A DNA stretch of 63,643 bases from Bdellovibrio sp. (GCA_014376435.1 JACMRL010000008.1:1-63643); one strand, 5' to 3'. Counted from the stretch's first letter, positions 50,754 through 58,741 are shown. A program made the numbers and translations. Notes: generated by a model not told the origin, from the sequence alone.

Positions 50754-53496
50754 TTTTATTCTCCTCTAAAATAAATAAAATTTGTTTGATTAATGTTTCC
50801 TGCGTAACAGGTTTGGTAATAAGGTCAACGCAACCGGCTTTTAGACAGTTTGCTTTTTCTTCGGGCGATGAATGGGCGGTAAGGGCAATGATAGGTTTTT
50901 TATAACCCTTAGCTCTAATTCTTCGGGTCGCTTCCATTCCGTCCATTTTTGGTAATTGAATATCCATTAAGATTAAATCGTAGTTATCGTGATTGGCTTG
51001 CTGAACCGCATCTTCACCGTTATCGATAATATCAGAAGTTGCGCCAGCGGCTTTTAGAAAATATTTAAAAATTTCCTGATTATCTTCAGAATCCTCGATG
51101 ATTAAAACGTTTTTATTTTTTAAAGTAGCCTCTGTTTTATGAAGGCTGTGTTCAGCCGGGTTTTGAATATTTTCGAAAAGATTATTTTTCCATTGCATAT
51201 CTTTGGCTTTACCCGCGGGAATTTTAAATTGGAAAATAGAGCCATTTTCTAAACGGCTATTAATCAACGAAACATCGCCCCCAAACTGCTGAGCTAAACG
51301 CTTTGACAACGCCAGTCCTAAGCCGACGCCCCCAAAACGTCGCGTACTAGAGATATCTGCTTGCGAAAAAGATTGAAATAAACCTTGTTGAGCCAAAGCT
51401 GAGATACCAATGCCGGTATCAATAACGATAAATAATAATTGATAATCTTTGGACCGCAAAGAAAGAGGTTCACATTTAATCTGCAACTTGACCGAACCCG
51501 TTTCGGTAAATTTGATCGCATTGCCAATCAGGTTAATCAATATCTGTTTTACCCGAGACTCATCCGTTTCGACAAAGGCGGGTAATTTACCCAGGCCTTC
51601 AATGTGAAATGTAATACCCTTCGCTTTTGCGCGCATCTCCATAACCCATTTAATTTCTTCAACGATGGATAAAAGTGAAATATTTTCTTTGTTGATATAA
51701 ATGCGGCCAAATTCAACCTTAGAGATGTCTAAAATATTATCGATAATACTAGTTAGCTGTGAGGTATTTTTTTTAATACTTTCCATTAAAGAATTTTTCT
51801 CAGCAGGTTCAACAGTTTTACATAAAATTTCTGAAAAGCCTGTAATTGCGTTCAGCGGGGTGCGAATTTCGTGACTCATATTCGATAAAAAAGCAGTTTT
51901 AACTCGGTTTGAATCTTCTACTTTTTTAAATAGACGAGAATTGTCGATCCCAATACCGACTTGCGAGACCATGCTTTCCATAATTTCTAAGTCGTTTTCA
52001 GAATATTTCTCGCCTTTAGCGCGGGCTAGAAATAGCAGGCCACACTGGCGAAATTCGCGCGATGGAATTGTAACAAAAATCCAATCGGTGAAATGATCAG
52101 GACCGTAAATAAATTTTGAAAAGTTTTGAAGATTTCCTTCTTCAGATTTTTTCAGCAAGTTTTTTTCTAATAAAGAATTCAGTTGCGTAAGGGTTAATGA
52201 ATCTTGCACTAATTCTTTTTTTCCGAAATTCAAAGAAGCATGAAAATCCACTACTTCAGGATTATCGGGCGTAGAGCTGCAATATAAAAATGCGTGGCTG
52301 GAGTGACTGATTTGCAGACTGGCTTGAAAAAAATCTTCAATCAGATTTTTTAAATCTAATTCAAGTGCGGTATGTTTGTTGATTTCGTTTAAACGTTTCA
52401 GCTGAGCGGTCTGAGCAAGACTTTGGCGAACTGCCTCAAGCATCACATCTTTGGACTTTTTTTCATGAGCCAAAAGATTTTGAGTTTGATTAAAAATACT
52501 GAATAACAAAATGATAAAAATAATTGAAGCGGCGGCAACCGTATTCACTAAATATAAGTCTCCAAAATTAAAAAATAGCGGAAAGGGTGTGACGGAAATT
52601 TTCCATTTCTGTCCATACAAGTCGATGACTCGACTTTTGGAAATGGAGCCCGTTTTCAGGGGTATATCAAAACGCTGATAGGCTAAAGTTGCCGTTTGTA
52701 ATTTAGGATCTATGACTTCAATCGTGAAATTAATACGTTCTTCATTTTTATTTGGCTTACCAAAAATGCGCTCAAGAAAATCACCAGTACGTACGGGTAT
52801 ATAAACCAGGCCCTTTGCATTTTTCAATCGATCTTCAGGCGTCGCTGGAGTTTGTAATTGGGTGTAAACGGGCGATACTAACATAATCGACGTCTGTGGG
52901 TCGGGATCGTTTTTAACGATGGGCTGCAAGATTGGCGTCATCGAGATGCTTGCGGATTTAATGGCGTCTAAGACAACTTTCTCGCGCTCAGTAGTTAACA
53001 TGAAGTCGTAGCCTAACATTTGAGTTCGGCGCCAATTCATCGGTTCGATCATAGTTACGGGGGCATAGATTTCACGGCCGGGCTTCAACCAATCTGTCCG
53101 AAAAAAAGGTCGACGTTTGTGTGCGTTAATAAAACTACTAAGGTGATTTTTTTTGACGATTGAGATGTAGCCAATACCCTGCAGTCCATGATTAACGCGT
53201 TGGATTTCGATACTTTCGGAAAGTTTACGGAATTGATATTGGTTAGGAGTACCCTCAGTACGAAAGTACGCCTGCACATAGGCTAAGGTGCCTGCGTAAT
53301 TATTTAAATTATTACTGATATTAGAAGTGACCAGGGTTAATTCTTTTTCTAGGCGATAGTTTATGTTTGCATCTATAGCGGAAGATAAATAAATCCAACT
53401 TCCAAAGCCAATAATGGCAAAACCGGTAATCAAAATGCTAAATATTTTTTTACTATATAAATAATTAAAAATATTATTAACAACTTTTTGATTCAT
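50746..53496 (-). CDS. CHASE-GAF hybrid histidine kinase with C-terminal receiver
   Basis: 916 residues. Membrane helix (ILITGFAIIGFGSWIYL, about 20-37), periplasmic CHASE domain (about 80-260, with GLQGIGYISIV and LGYDFMLTTERE), second membrane helix (about 310-333), GAF-like region (about 375-530), HisKA (FLSNMSHEIRTPLNAITGF), HATPase (NLIGNAIKFTE and GVGLGLALSKRL) and receiver (DLILMDIQLPKMDG). CHASE domains sense small extracellular ligands. No sigma54 promoter was found for it. It is probably the input for the phosphorelay of this island. Confidence 0.92.
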   Translation of the reverse strand: MNQKVVNNIFNYLYSKKIFSILITGFAIIGFGSWIYLSSAIDANINYRLEKELTLVTSNISNNLNNYAGTLAYVQAYFRTEGTPNQYQFRKLSESIEIQRVNHGLQGIGYISIVKKNHLSSFINAHKRRPFFRTDWLKPGREIYAPVTMIEPMNWRRTQMLGYDFMLTTEREKVVLDAIKSASISMTPILQPIVKNDPDPQTSIMLVSPVYTQLQTPATPEDRLKNAKGLVYIPVRTGDFLERIFGKPNKNEERINFTIEVIDPKLQTATLAYQRFDIPLKTGSISKSRVIDLYGQKWKISVTPFPLFFNFGDLYLVNTVAAASIIFIILLFSIFNQTQNLLAHEKKSKDVMLEAVRQSLAQTAQLKRLNEINKHTALELDLKNLIEDFFQASLQISHSSHAFLYCSSTPDNPEVVDFHASLNFGKKELVQDSLTLTQLNSLLEKNLLKKSEEGNLQNFSKFIYGPDHFTDWIFVTIPSREFRQCGLLFLARAKGEKYSENDLEIMESMVSQVGIGIDNSRLFKKVEDSNRVKTAFLSNMSHEIRTPLNAITGFSEILCKTVEPAEKNSLMESIKKNTSQLTSIIDNILDISKVEFGRIYINKENISLLSIVEEIKWVMEMRAKAKGITFHIEGLGKLPAFVETDESRVKQILINLIGNAIKFTETGSVKLQIKCEPLSLRSKDYQLLFIVIDTGIGISALAQQGLFQSFSQADISSTRRFGGVGLGLALSKRLAQQFGGDVSLINSRLENGSIFQFKIPAGKAKDMQWKNNLFENIQNPAEHSLHKTEATLKNKNVLIIEDSEDNQEIFKYFLKAAGATSDIIDNGEDAVQQANHDNYDLILMDIQLPKMDGMEATRRIRAKGYKKPIIALTAHSSPEEKANCLKAGCVDLITKPVTQETLIKQILFILEENKSG

Positions 53497-53757
53497 ATTT
53501 TTTTTAGTTTCCTATCGCAATGCTTAATATATGGGTTTAATTTTATCACATCCATAAACGTCTTCCAAAAAAATTATTATTTCTTAAGCATATCGGGGCA
53601 AAAAGCGCCGCTGTTTTTAACTAAAGGCAAATACATCGATTTGAAATTTATTTTGCTTTCAAGATTCGGTCCGTCTTGCTCAGAAATATTGCCCCGATCT
53701 TGCCCCATTTTTCCTGAAATAAATGGCTTTAACCCTTGCACAGACCATAAAGTAAGT
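53497..53757. other. Intergenic region upstream of the stress operon
   Basis: No gene seen. It holds an inverted repeat ATCGGGGCAA (53592-53601) and TTGCCCCGAT (53689-53698), with a further TTGCCCC at 53699-53705, and a one-mismatch copy of the 17-bp palindrome geometry at 53594-53610 (GGGG-CAAAAAG-CGCC). These are candidate regulator sites for the promoter at 53758. Confidence 0.4.
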
Positions 53758-53772
53758 TGGTCAGCATTTTGC
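53758..53772 (+). promoter_or_regulatory. Sigma54 promoter for the BON/general-stress operon
   Basis: TGGTCA-GCATT-TTGC with correct spacing, about 38 nt before the ATG at 53811. It would drive the four-gene run 53811-55677. Confidence 0.75.
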
Positions 53773-53810
53773 TTTATTACATTAGAAAGCTATTAACGGA
53801 AGGAAGTTTC

Positions 53811-53960
53811 ATGATTATTGATGCAACAAAAATTGATTATTTTTCTAATTTATTTAACGATATTAAAAAGAAAAATTCAAAAAAAGCAGTTAAAGCTTCA
53901 CGCAAGAACTTAACAACAAAAATAATCATCAAAAAAGCGAACCAGGAAAGAATTTCATGA
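53811..53960 (+). CDS. Small basic protein, 49 residues
   Basis: Starts at the ATG at 53811 with GGAAGGAAG before it (MIIDATKIDYFSNLFNDIKK). Very Lys-rich and helical with no membrane segment. Overlaps the BON gene by ATGA, so translation is coupled. Function unknown. Confidence 0.55.
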   Translation: MIIDATKIDYFSNLFNDIKKKNSKKAVKASRKNLTTKIIIKKANQERIS

Positions 53961-54322
53961 AATCAATATTTTTAATTCTCACAATAACTATGCTTAGCTT
54001 AAATTCTGCAGATGCGTCTGAAACGAAAGCTGATAATTCTGCTGTGAATGACCGGGATAAATATCTTCATGAATACACGGCCGATCAGCAAGGTATGAAT
54101 AAAGAAGACACCACGATTACTCGTAAAATTCGGCGTGAGATTACAAAAGATAATCGTATGTCATTTTACGCAAAAAATATCAAAGTCATTACGATGAATG
54201 GACAAGTTACTTTAAAAGGCCCCGTGCGCAGCGCGGAAGAAGCAAAAGTAATTATGTCAAAAGCCCAATCGATTGCCGGAGTTTCAAGTGTCTTAAATCA
54301 AATGGATGTAGCAACTAAATAA
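53957..54322 (+). CDS. Periplasmic BON-domain protein (OsmY-like)
   Basis: 121 residues. Signal peptide (about 1-20, LSLNSADA), an acidic linker, and one BON domain (TITRKIRREITKDNRMSFYAKNIKV, then GQVTLKGPVRSAEEA and GVSSVLNQ). BON proteins such as OsmY bind membranes and are induced by osmotic or envelope stress. Member of a four-gene operon with a general-stress and an outer-membrane protein. Confidence 0.85.
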   Translation: MKSIFLILTITMLSLNSADASETKADNSAVNDRDKYLHEYTADQQGMNKEDTTITRKIRREITKDNRMSFYAKNIKVITMNGQVTLKGPVRSAEEAKVIMSKAQSIAGVSSVLNQMDVATK

Positions 54323-54338
54323 TTAATAAGGAGGTTTT

Positions 54339-54923
54339 ATGGAAAAAAGTCATAAGGCAGTGTTTGGCATTTATAAATCACGAGGATCAGTTGAAAGTGC
54401 TGTAACAACTTTAAAAACGAATGGTTTTAGAACCAGTGACATTTCAGTTTTATTACCCCAAACAGATGGCGCACAAGATTTTATTCATACGAAAGGTTCA
54501 AAGGCACCCGAAGGTGCAGCTACAGGAGCTGGCACAGGTGCAGTTATCGGAGGAGCACTTGGTTTACTTGTGGGAATTGGAGCCCTTGCAATTCCGGGAG
54601 TAGGTCCATTTATCGCCGCGGGCCCGATCATGGCATCACTTGCTGGCTTAGGGGTTGGCGGCGCAGTTGGGGGTATCAGCGGAGCTTTAATCGGTTACGG
54701 AATTCCAGAATACGAGGCTATTCGGTATGAAGGTTTTGTAAAAGATGGCGGAATTTTATTATCTGTGCATGTTGATAACAGTACTTGGGCAGAAAAAGCC
54801 CAAAGTATTTTAGAAACAACGGGCGCTAAAGATGTTTCAACTTCGACCGAACTACAAAGTGATTGGGATGTTACTTCGCCAAATCGTAAAACACCGGATA
54901 TTGAACGTGCCAAAATATTTTAA
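54339..54923 (+). CDS. General-stress protein with glycine-zipper segment
   Basis: 194 residues. An N-terminal GSP17M/YflT-like domain (AVFGIYKSRGSVESAVTTLKTNGFRTSDISVLLP) is followed by a Gly/Ala-rich hydrophobic glycine-zipper region (about 60-125, GAGTGAVIGGALGLLVGIGAL), then a second alpha-beta piece (GGILLSVHVDNSTWAEKAQSILETTGAKDV). Likely membrane-associated. Start has GGAGG upstream, 16 bp after the BON gene. Confidence 0.78.
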   Translation: MEKSHKAVFGIYKSRGSVESAVTTLKTNGFRTSDISVLLPQTDGAQDFIHTKGSKAPEGAATGAGTGAVIGGALGLLVGIGALAIPGVGPFIAAGPIMASLAGLGVGGAVGGISGALIGYGIPEYEAIRYEGFVKDGGILLSVHVDNSTWAEKAQSILETTGAKDVSTSTELQSDWDVTSPNRKTPDIERAKIF

Positions 54924-54951
54924 TTGAAACTAAAACCAAAAAGAGGAATAT

Positions 54952-55677
54952 ATGAAAAAAATCTTACTAGCAACAATTTTATGCGCGACTTCATTTTCAT
55001 TTGCGCAAACAAGAACCCAAACTACAACGAATGACCAGCAAACTCAAAATTTGCCAGACGGCACCATCCAACAAGATAGCAGTACTTCAACGACTGAATA
55101 TAAAGAAGAGAAATCTTCTAAAATTTCTAAAGGTGGTTTATTCCTTGAGCCAATGATTTCTGCGATTCGTGAAGATTCAACAATCAAGACATCTCAACTT
55201 CCATTAGTTAATAGCGATCGTTCGGGTAATACGGAAGGTTACGGTGTGGGTTTACGTTTTGGTGGCCACATCTCTGAAGTTTTTTTCTTAGGTATTGATG
55301 CACGTTATGCAAAAATGAATCTTTCTGATTCGGCTTATAACGACGCAAGTTCTAATGTATATAATTTAGCACCAATGATTGGTTTTCAAACTCCACTTTT
55401 TGGAATTCGGATCATGGGAGCTTATGTTGTTGCTGGAGAAAATGATCCGGCGGCAAGTAATAACGGCGTAGATCTAAAATTTAATGACCCAACCGGTTGG
55501 AGATTGGGTGCAGGTATTCACGCAGGTCCCGTAGCAATCAACCTTGAATATCAAGATCTGGTTTATAACACGACCAAAATTGAATCATTCGGAAATGTAG
55601 CAGTTAATAAGTCAACATCAATCGATGCCGAGACAAAAGGCTATGCATTAAGCGTTGGTTTTCCGATCGAATTATAA
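54952..55677 (+). CDS. Outer-membrane beta-barrel protein
   Basis: 241 residues with signal peptide (CATSFSFAQ), a Thr/Gln-rich linker and about eight amphipathic strands (YGVGLRFGGHISEVFFLGIDARYAKMN, GWRLGAGIHAGPVAINLEYQDLVY), ending ALSVGFPIEL. Small OmpA/OmpW-like barrel. Last gene of the sigma54-driven operon, before a strong terminator. Confidence 0.78.
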   Translation: MKKILLATILCATSFSFAQTRTQTTTNDQQTQNLPDGTIQQDSSTSTTEYKEEKSSKISKGGLFLEPMISAIREDSTIKTSQLPLVNSDRSGNTEGYGVGLRFGGHISEVFFLGIDARYAKMNLSDSAYNDASSNVYNLAPMIGFQTPLFGIRIMGAYVVAGENDPAASNNGVDLKFNDPTGWRLGAGIHAGPVAINLEYQDLVYNTTKIESFGNVAVNKSTSIDAETKGYALSVGFPIEL

Positions 55678-55704
55678 TTGAAGTATCGTCATATAATTTA
55701 GTTT

Positions 55705-55733
55705 AAGGATCTGTTGCAAAACAGATCCTTTTT
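55705..55733 (+). terminator. Rho-independent terminator after the stress operon
   Basis: 11-bp perfect stem AAGGATCTGTT (55705-55715) with AACAGATCCTT (55720-55730), GCAA loop, T-run after. Confidence 0.92.
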
Positions 55734-55738
55734 ACTCA

Positions 55739-55755
55739 TGTGGTTAAATTCCACA
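55739..55755. promoter_or_regulatory. 17-bp palindrome, candidate activator site
   Basis: TGTGG-TTAAATT-CCACA, a perfect palindrome apart from the centre, about 58 bp upstream of the -24 element at 55814, a normal distance for a sigma54 enhancer. Confidence 0.55.
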
Positions 55756-55813
55756 AATTAGTGCGTGCTGCCTCGGTATTCAGCTTCTTATATGTATTGG
55801 ATCTTTCTGAAGT

Positions 55814-55828
55814 CGGTCTTCTTCTTGC
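55814..55828 (+). promoter_or_regulatory. Sigma54 promoter for the 72-residue/hemerythrin-like operon
   Basis: CGGTCT-TCTTC-TTGC with correct spacing, about 33 nt before the ATG at 55862. Confidence 0.7.
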
Positions 55829-55861
55829 AAAATAAAGGTTGGAAGAATTTTAGGAGGAAAA

Positions 55862-56080
55862 ATGAAATTAAAAACGCCGCAGCAGAATATCTTATTTACG
55901 AAGAATAAAATTACTACTGACTCGAAAGTCGATGTGCTTTCCCGTGAAAATATTTTTTCAGATTACGACTATCAAGATAAGGACTCCTACGAGCAGCCAT
56001 ATAGAAATCCAGATCGCGGTTACGAACCCATTGATGCCGACCACACAATACAACCTACTGTAGTCGAAAAAGATAATTAG
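55862..56080 (+). CDS. Small acidic disordered protein, 72 residues
   Basis: Good GGAGG before the start. Rich in Asp, Tyr and Pro (FSDYDYQDKDSYEQPYRNPDRGYEPIDADH), so intrinsically disordered. No signal peptide. Eight bases separate it from the hemerythrin-like gene. Unrecognised. Confidence 0.65.
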   Translation: MKLKTPQQNILFTKNKITTDSKVDVLSRENIFSDYDYQDKDSYEQPYRNPDRGYEPIDADHTIQPTVVEKDN

Positions 56081-56088
56081 GGGCATAA

Positions 56089-56577
56089 ATGCTAGATATT
56101 TTTAAAGTTTTAGGTGAACAACATCGAGATCTAAAAATGATGGCTCAAGTTTTTAATGACGAGAGTTGCGATATTTATACAAAGCAAAATTTTTTAACAG
56201 ATTTCATCAAATTGTACCAACGACAATTCAACGCTAAAAAACAAACATTGTACGAAGTATTAAAAGATTCCGAAGAGTCGCAAACTCTCATTTTTGAATT
56301 TATGGAAGAGTTTGCTGTTGCACAGATTTTAATTGAAGAACTTCAAGATTGTGAATATCTAAGCTATTGGAATTTGGAGATTTCAGCGAAGGCCAAAGTA
56401 CTAGCTAAAGTTGTCGAAGATCATCTTTGCGAAGAAGAAACTGAATTTTTTACAACCGCAAAACGCGTACTAAGTAGTGAAAGACGTTTGCTAGTTGGCG
56501 AAGAATTTAAACAGAAATTTGAAGCTGGCTTGAAAGCAAAAAAAGAACCATCACAGATAACGCTAGGCTATTTGTGA
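56089..56577 (+). CDS. Hemerythrin-like helical protein with incomplete ligands
   Basis: 162 residues, all helical. LGEQHRDLKMM and VVEDHLCEEETEFFTTAKRVL match the first and last helices of HHE (hemerythrin-like) domains. The second helix (RQFNAKKQTLYEVL) has Asn/Lys where His and Glu are usual, and the third (IEELQDCEYL) lacks the expected His. So a di-iron centre is probably not formed. It may be a sensor or scaffold derived from hemerythrin. Cotranscribed with the 72-residue gene. Confidence 0.6.
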   Translation: MLDIFKVLGEQHRDLKMMAQVFNDESCDIYTKQNFLTDFIKLYQRQFNAKKQTLYEVLKDSEESQTLIFEFMEEFAVAQILIEELQDCEYLSYWNLEISAKAKVLAKVVEDHLCEEETEFFTTAKRVLSSERRLLVGEEFKQKFEAGLKAKKEPSQITLGYL

Positions 56578-56581
56578 TGGT
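56547..56581. terminator. Inverted repeat at the 3' end of the hemerythrin-like gene
   Basis: ACCATCACA (56547-56555) with TGTGATGGT (56573-56581), overlapping the stop codon, between convergent genes. Some T follow at 56593-56597. Terminator role is plausible but weak. Confidence 0.45.
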
Positions 56582-56598
56582 CCAATCATTACTATTTT

Positions 56599-56865
56599 TT
56601 ACGACTGGGTGTGGGTTGCGAACTTCGCGTGAAATTGCATCCTAATTAAGCGCCAATATTTTGTTACATAGGCGCGAAGTCTTTGTATCGATGTACAACA
56701 AATGACGCCATTGATGATTACAAATTGATGATCTGCTGTATCAACATTTCCGCCATCATCTTCCCACGTACTTATTTGTCTTTCCGTAGGATTTTTTGCT
56801 CTACGTTGTAGAAAACGTGAAAATAAAGTGTCGGGTGATGCATATTTTCGTGTTTGTTCTTTCAT
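56599..56865 (-). CDS. Small protein of unknown function, 88 residues
   Basis: Starts with ATG at 56865 with GGGGGAGG close upstream. Contains STWEDDGGN and a hydrophobic QFVIINGVICCTS segment, with a basic C-terminus. No family recognised. Preceded by a sigma54 promoter (56916-56930) and a perfect palindrome (56987-57003), so it belongs to the island's regulon. Confidence 0.6.
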   Translation of the reverse strand: MKEQTRKYASPDTLFSRFLQRRAKNPTERQISTWEDDGGNVDTADHQFVIINGVICCTSIQRLRAYVTKYWRLIRMQFHAKFATHTQS

Positions 56866-56915
56866 ATTTCCTCCCCCAAAAGAAAATTAAAATATTGGGT
56901 CCTAATCAATAACAA

Positions 56916-56930
56916 GCAACACAAATGCCA
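56916..56930 (-). promoter_or_regulatory. Sigma54 promoter for the 88-residue gene
   Basis: Minus strand TGGCAT-TTGTG-TTGC with exact spacing, about 50 nt before the start codon. Confidence 0.8.
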
Positions 56931-56986
56931 AGTCATATTAAAATGAAGCTACAATGAAAATAGGAAGTGGGGACTTATGATGGTCG

Positions 56987-57003
56987 CGGGGAATATTTCC
57001 CCA
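56987..57003. promoter_or_regulatory. 17-bp palindrome, candidate activator site
   Basis: CGGGG-AATATTT-CCCCA, with a perfect GGGGAA/TTCCCC core around TAT. It lies 57 bp upstream of the -24 element of the promoter at 56916. Confidence 0.55.
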
Positions 57004-57087
57004 CAGTTGAAAACATAGCCATTTAAACTTAAATTTGAATGTCATTTAGACTAAAACTAGGTTTTTAAATAAGTACAGTCTGCGGAG

Positions 57088-57186
57088 ATGATCCGTGTTT
57101 TAATTGCCGAAGCAGGATGTCAAAGTGAGCGCAAATTGATGGATCAACAACAGTTAGACTACAAAATATTTAGGTACTCAAAATGA
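57088..57186 (+). CDS. Possible 32-residue upstream ORF coupled to the LpxR-like gene
   Basis: ATG at 57088 reads MIRVLIAEAGCQSERKLMDQ and runs to a TGA that overlaps the next ATG at 57183 (ATGA). GGAG lies only 2 nt before it, which is too close to be ideal. The LpxR-like gene itself has no ribosome binding site, so coupled translation from this frame is attractive. The N-terminus resembles the start of a receiver domain and may be a remnant. Tentative. Confidence 0.35.
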   Translation: MIRVLIAEAGCQSERKLMDQQQLDYKIFRYSK

Positions 57187-58187
57187 TTAAATTATTTATA
57201 GTTTTAATGATATTAAGTTCGCGAAATAGTTATGCGGCCATCTCATCAAGTGGTCGAGCCTTCGGTTTTTATTTAGAAAATGATTCGCGTGATTTAGGTG
57301 GGCCGGGCTCGGATAATGCGTATTCAAGCGGACTAAGATTTTCTTACATCATTGCCAGCAAAGATACGCCGAAGTGGGCCGACGCGATTGTGCGTATGCC
57401 GCGAATCTTTGATCCCGATTTCAAAACAGACTATTCGAACTTTGGAATTTCTTTAGGACAGCAAATATACACCCCGAATGATATACGTGACTCGGCATTA
57501 ATTGCTTTTGATCGTCCTTATGCGGCCTGGCTTTATGTAGGAATCATGGCGCAATTTAAAAATCACGCGCGCAGCCATGTTTTTGAGCTCGATGTAGGTA
57601 TTGTGGGACCCGAAGCGCAGGGTGAAAAATTTCAGAATGAATACCACCGAATGATTGGAAAGTATTACGCTGAAGGGTGGCGTAACCAGCTTGCTACAGA
57701 GCCCACCATTCAAGTGTTTTACCAGCAACGTGGAAAATTCGTCCAACTTCAAACTAAGCAGTATCACAAATACTTAGATGTAATTCCTTACTTTGGCGCC
57801 GGCCTAGGAAATGTTTCGGTTGATGCGCACGTGGGTGGAGTGGCTCGTTTAGGTATAAATATTCCTGACGACTTTGGACCAAAGCGGGCTTCAACTCCAG
57901 AGGGTGATACGTTTATAGAGCCTGATCTAAATCGCTCTTCAAGTTATTATTTGTTTGCAGGGGCGCGTGCGATTGGAATTGCTAAAAATATTTTTCTTGA
58001 TGGAAATACTTTTAAAAGCAGCCACCGGGTCGAAAAAATTCCAATCGTAATTGAAACGGATTTAGGATTTGGCGCTGAGTGGAGCCGCTGGGATTTTGCG
58101 TGGCGCTTTGTGACCCGCAGCCCAGAGTTTGTCGAGCGAAGCGTATATAACAGCTTCGCCTCGATCTCGATTTCTACAATTCTTTAA
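57183..58187 (+). CDS. lpxR: LpxR-like lipid A 3'-O-deacylase (DUF2219)
   Basis: 334 residues. Signal peptide (about 1-19, SRNSYA), then an outer-membrane barrel. The N-terminal segment GFYLENDSRDLGGPGSDNAYSSGLRFSYI matches the LpxR pattern with Asn-Asp and a Ser/Thr near YxxGLR, and HRMIGKYYAEGWRNQLATEPTIQV matches its second conserved block. LpxR removes the 3'-acyloxyacyl ester from lipid A. If this organism makes amide-linked lipid A, as the GnnA-like gene suggests, the natural substrate could be prey lipid A. Family good, substrate inferred. Confidence 0.82.
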   Translation: MIKLFIVLMILSSRNSYAAISSSGRAFGFYLENDSRDLGGPGSDNAYSSGLRFSYIIASKDTPKWADAIVRMPRIFDPDFKTDYSNFGISLGQQIYTPNDIRDSALIAFDRPYAAWLYVGIMAQFKNHARSHVFELDVGIVGPEAQGEKFQNEYHRMIGKYYAEGWRNQLATEPTIQVFYQQRGKFVQLQTKQYHKYLDVIPYFGAGLGNVSVDAHVGGVARLGINIPDDFGPKRASTPEGDTFIEPDLNRSSSYYLFAGARAIGIAKNIFLDGNTFKSSHRVEKIPIVIETDLGFGAEWSRWDFAWRFVTRSPEFVERSVYNSFASISISTIL

Positions 58188-58741
58188 TTTTTAAAAGAGT
58201 TTTGAGTAACCCACGCTTTAAATGCACCCATATATTTAGCAATAATTTCTTCAACCATGCTGTCGGATAAATTTCCGTCTTGATCAAAAGCTTTTGAAGC
58301 ATTTAAATAAAGCTCTGGCTGATGCATGGTGTGCATATTTAAATAGGAAAGAACTTGGCGTAAGTGGTGTTGTGCGCCGAAAGTTCCGATGTTACCTACG
58401 GAGGCGCCGATTACGCCGGCTATTTTTTTATCCCATGAATTTTGTCCGTAGGGACGCGAACCCCAATCGATCGCATTTTTTAAAACGCCCGGAAATGAAC
58501 GATTGTATTCTGGTGTAATAAATAAAATTCCGTCGGCTTTTTTAATTTTTTCACGAAGCGCTTTTACGGTCGCGGGTGGGTCTGCCTCTAAGTCTTGGCT
58601 GAAAAATGGCAAACTTTTAATATCAAAATCTTCAAAAGAAAAATCATTTGCATGTTTTACTTTGATCGCATTAAAAAGCTTTTCGTTTAATGAGCCTTCA
58701 CTAATTCCGCCGACAAGGACTAAAATTTTTGGTGCTGTCAT
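58184..58741 (-). CDS. NAD(P)H-dependent FMN reductase
   Basis: 185 residues with the flavodoxin-like fold of the FMN_red family: LVLVGGISEGSLNEKLF binds FMN phosphate, FITPEYNRSFPGVLKNAIDWGSRP is the family signature, and IGASVGNIGTFGAQHHLRQVL follows. It reduces quinones, azo compounds or chromate in relatives, often protecting from oxidative stress. It overlaps the convergent lpxR-like gene by 4 bp. Confidence 0.92.
   Translation of the reverse strand: MTAPKILVLVGGISEGSLNEKLFNAIKVKHANDFSFEDFDIKSLPFFSQDLEADPPATVKALREKIKKADGILFITPEYNRSFPGVLKNAIDWGSRPYGQNSWDKKIAGVIGASVGNIGTFGAQHHLRQVLSYLNMHTMHQPELYLNASKAFDQDGNLSDSMVEEIIAKYMGAFKAWVTQNSFKN

Noticed and set aside
53724..53740. TGGCTT and CTTGCA just upstream of the BON operon promoter
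   Set aside because: The spacing is one base too long for sigma54; the element at 53758 has correct spacing and position.
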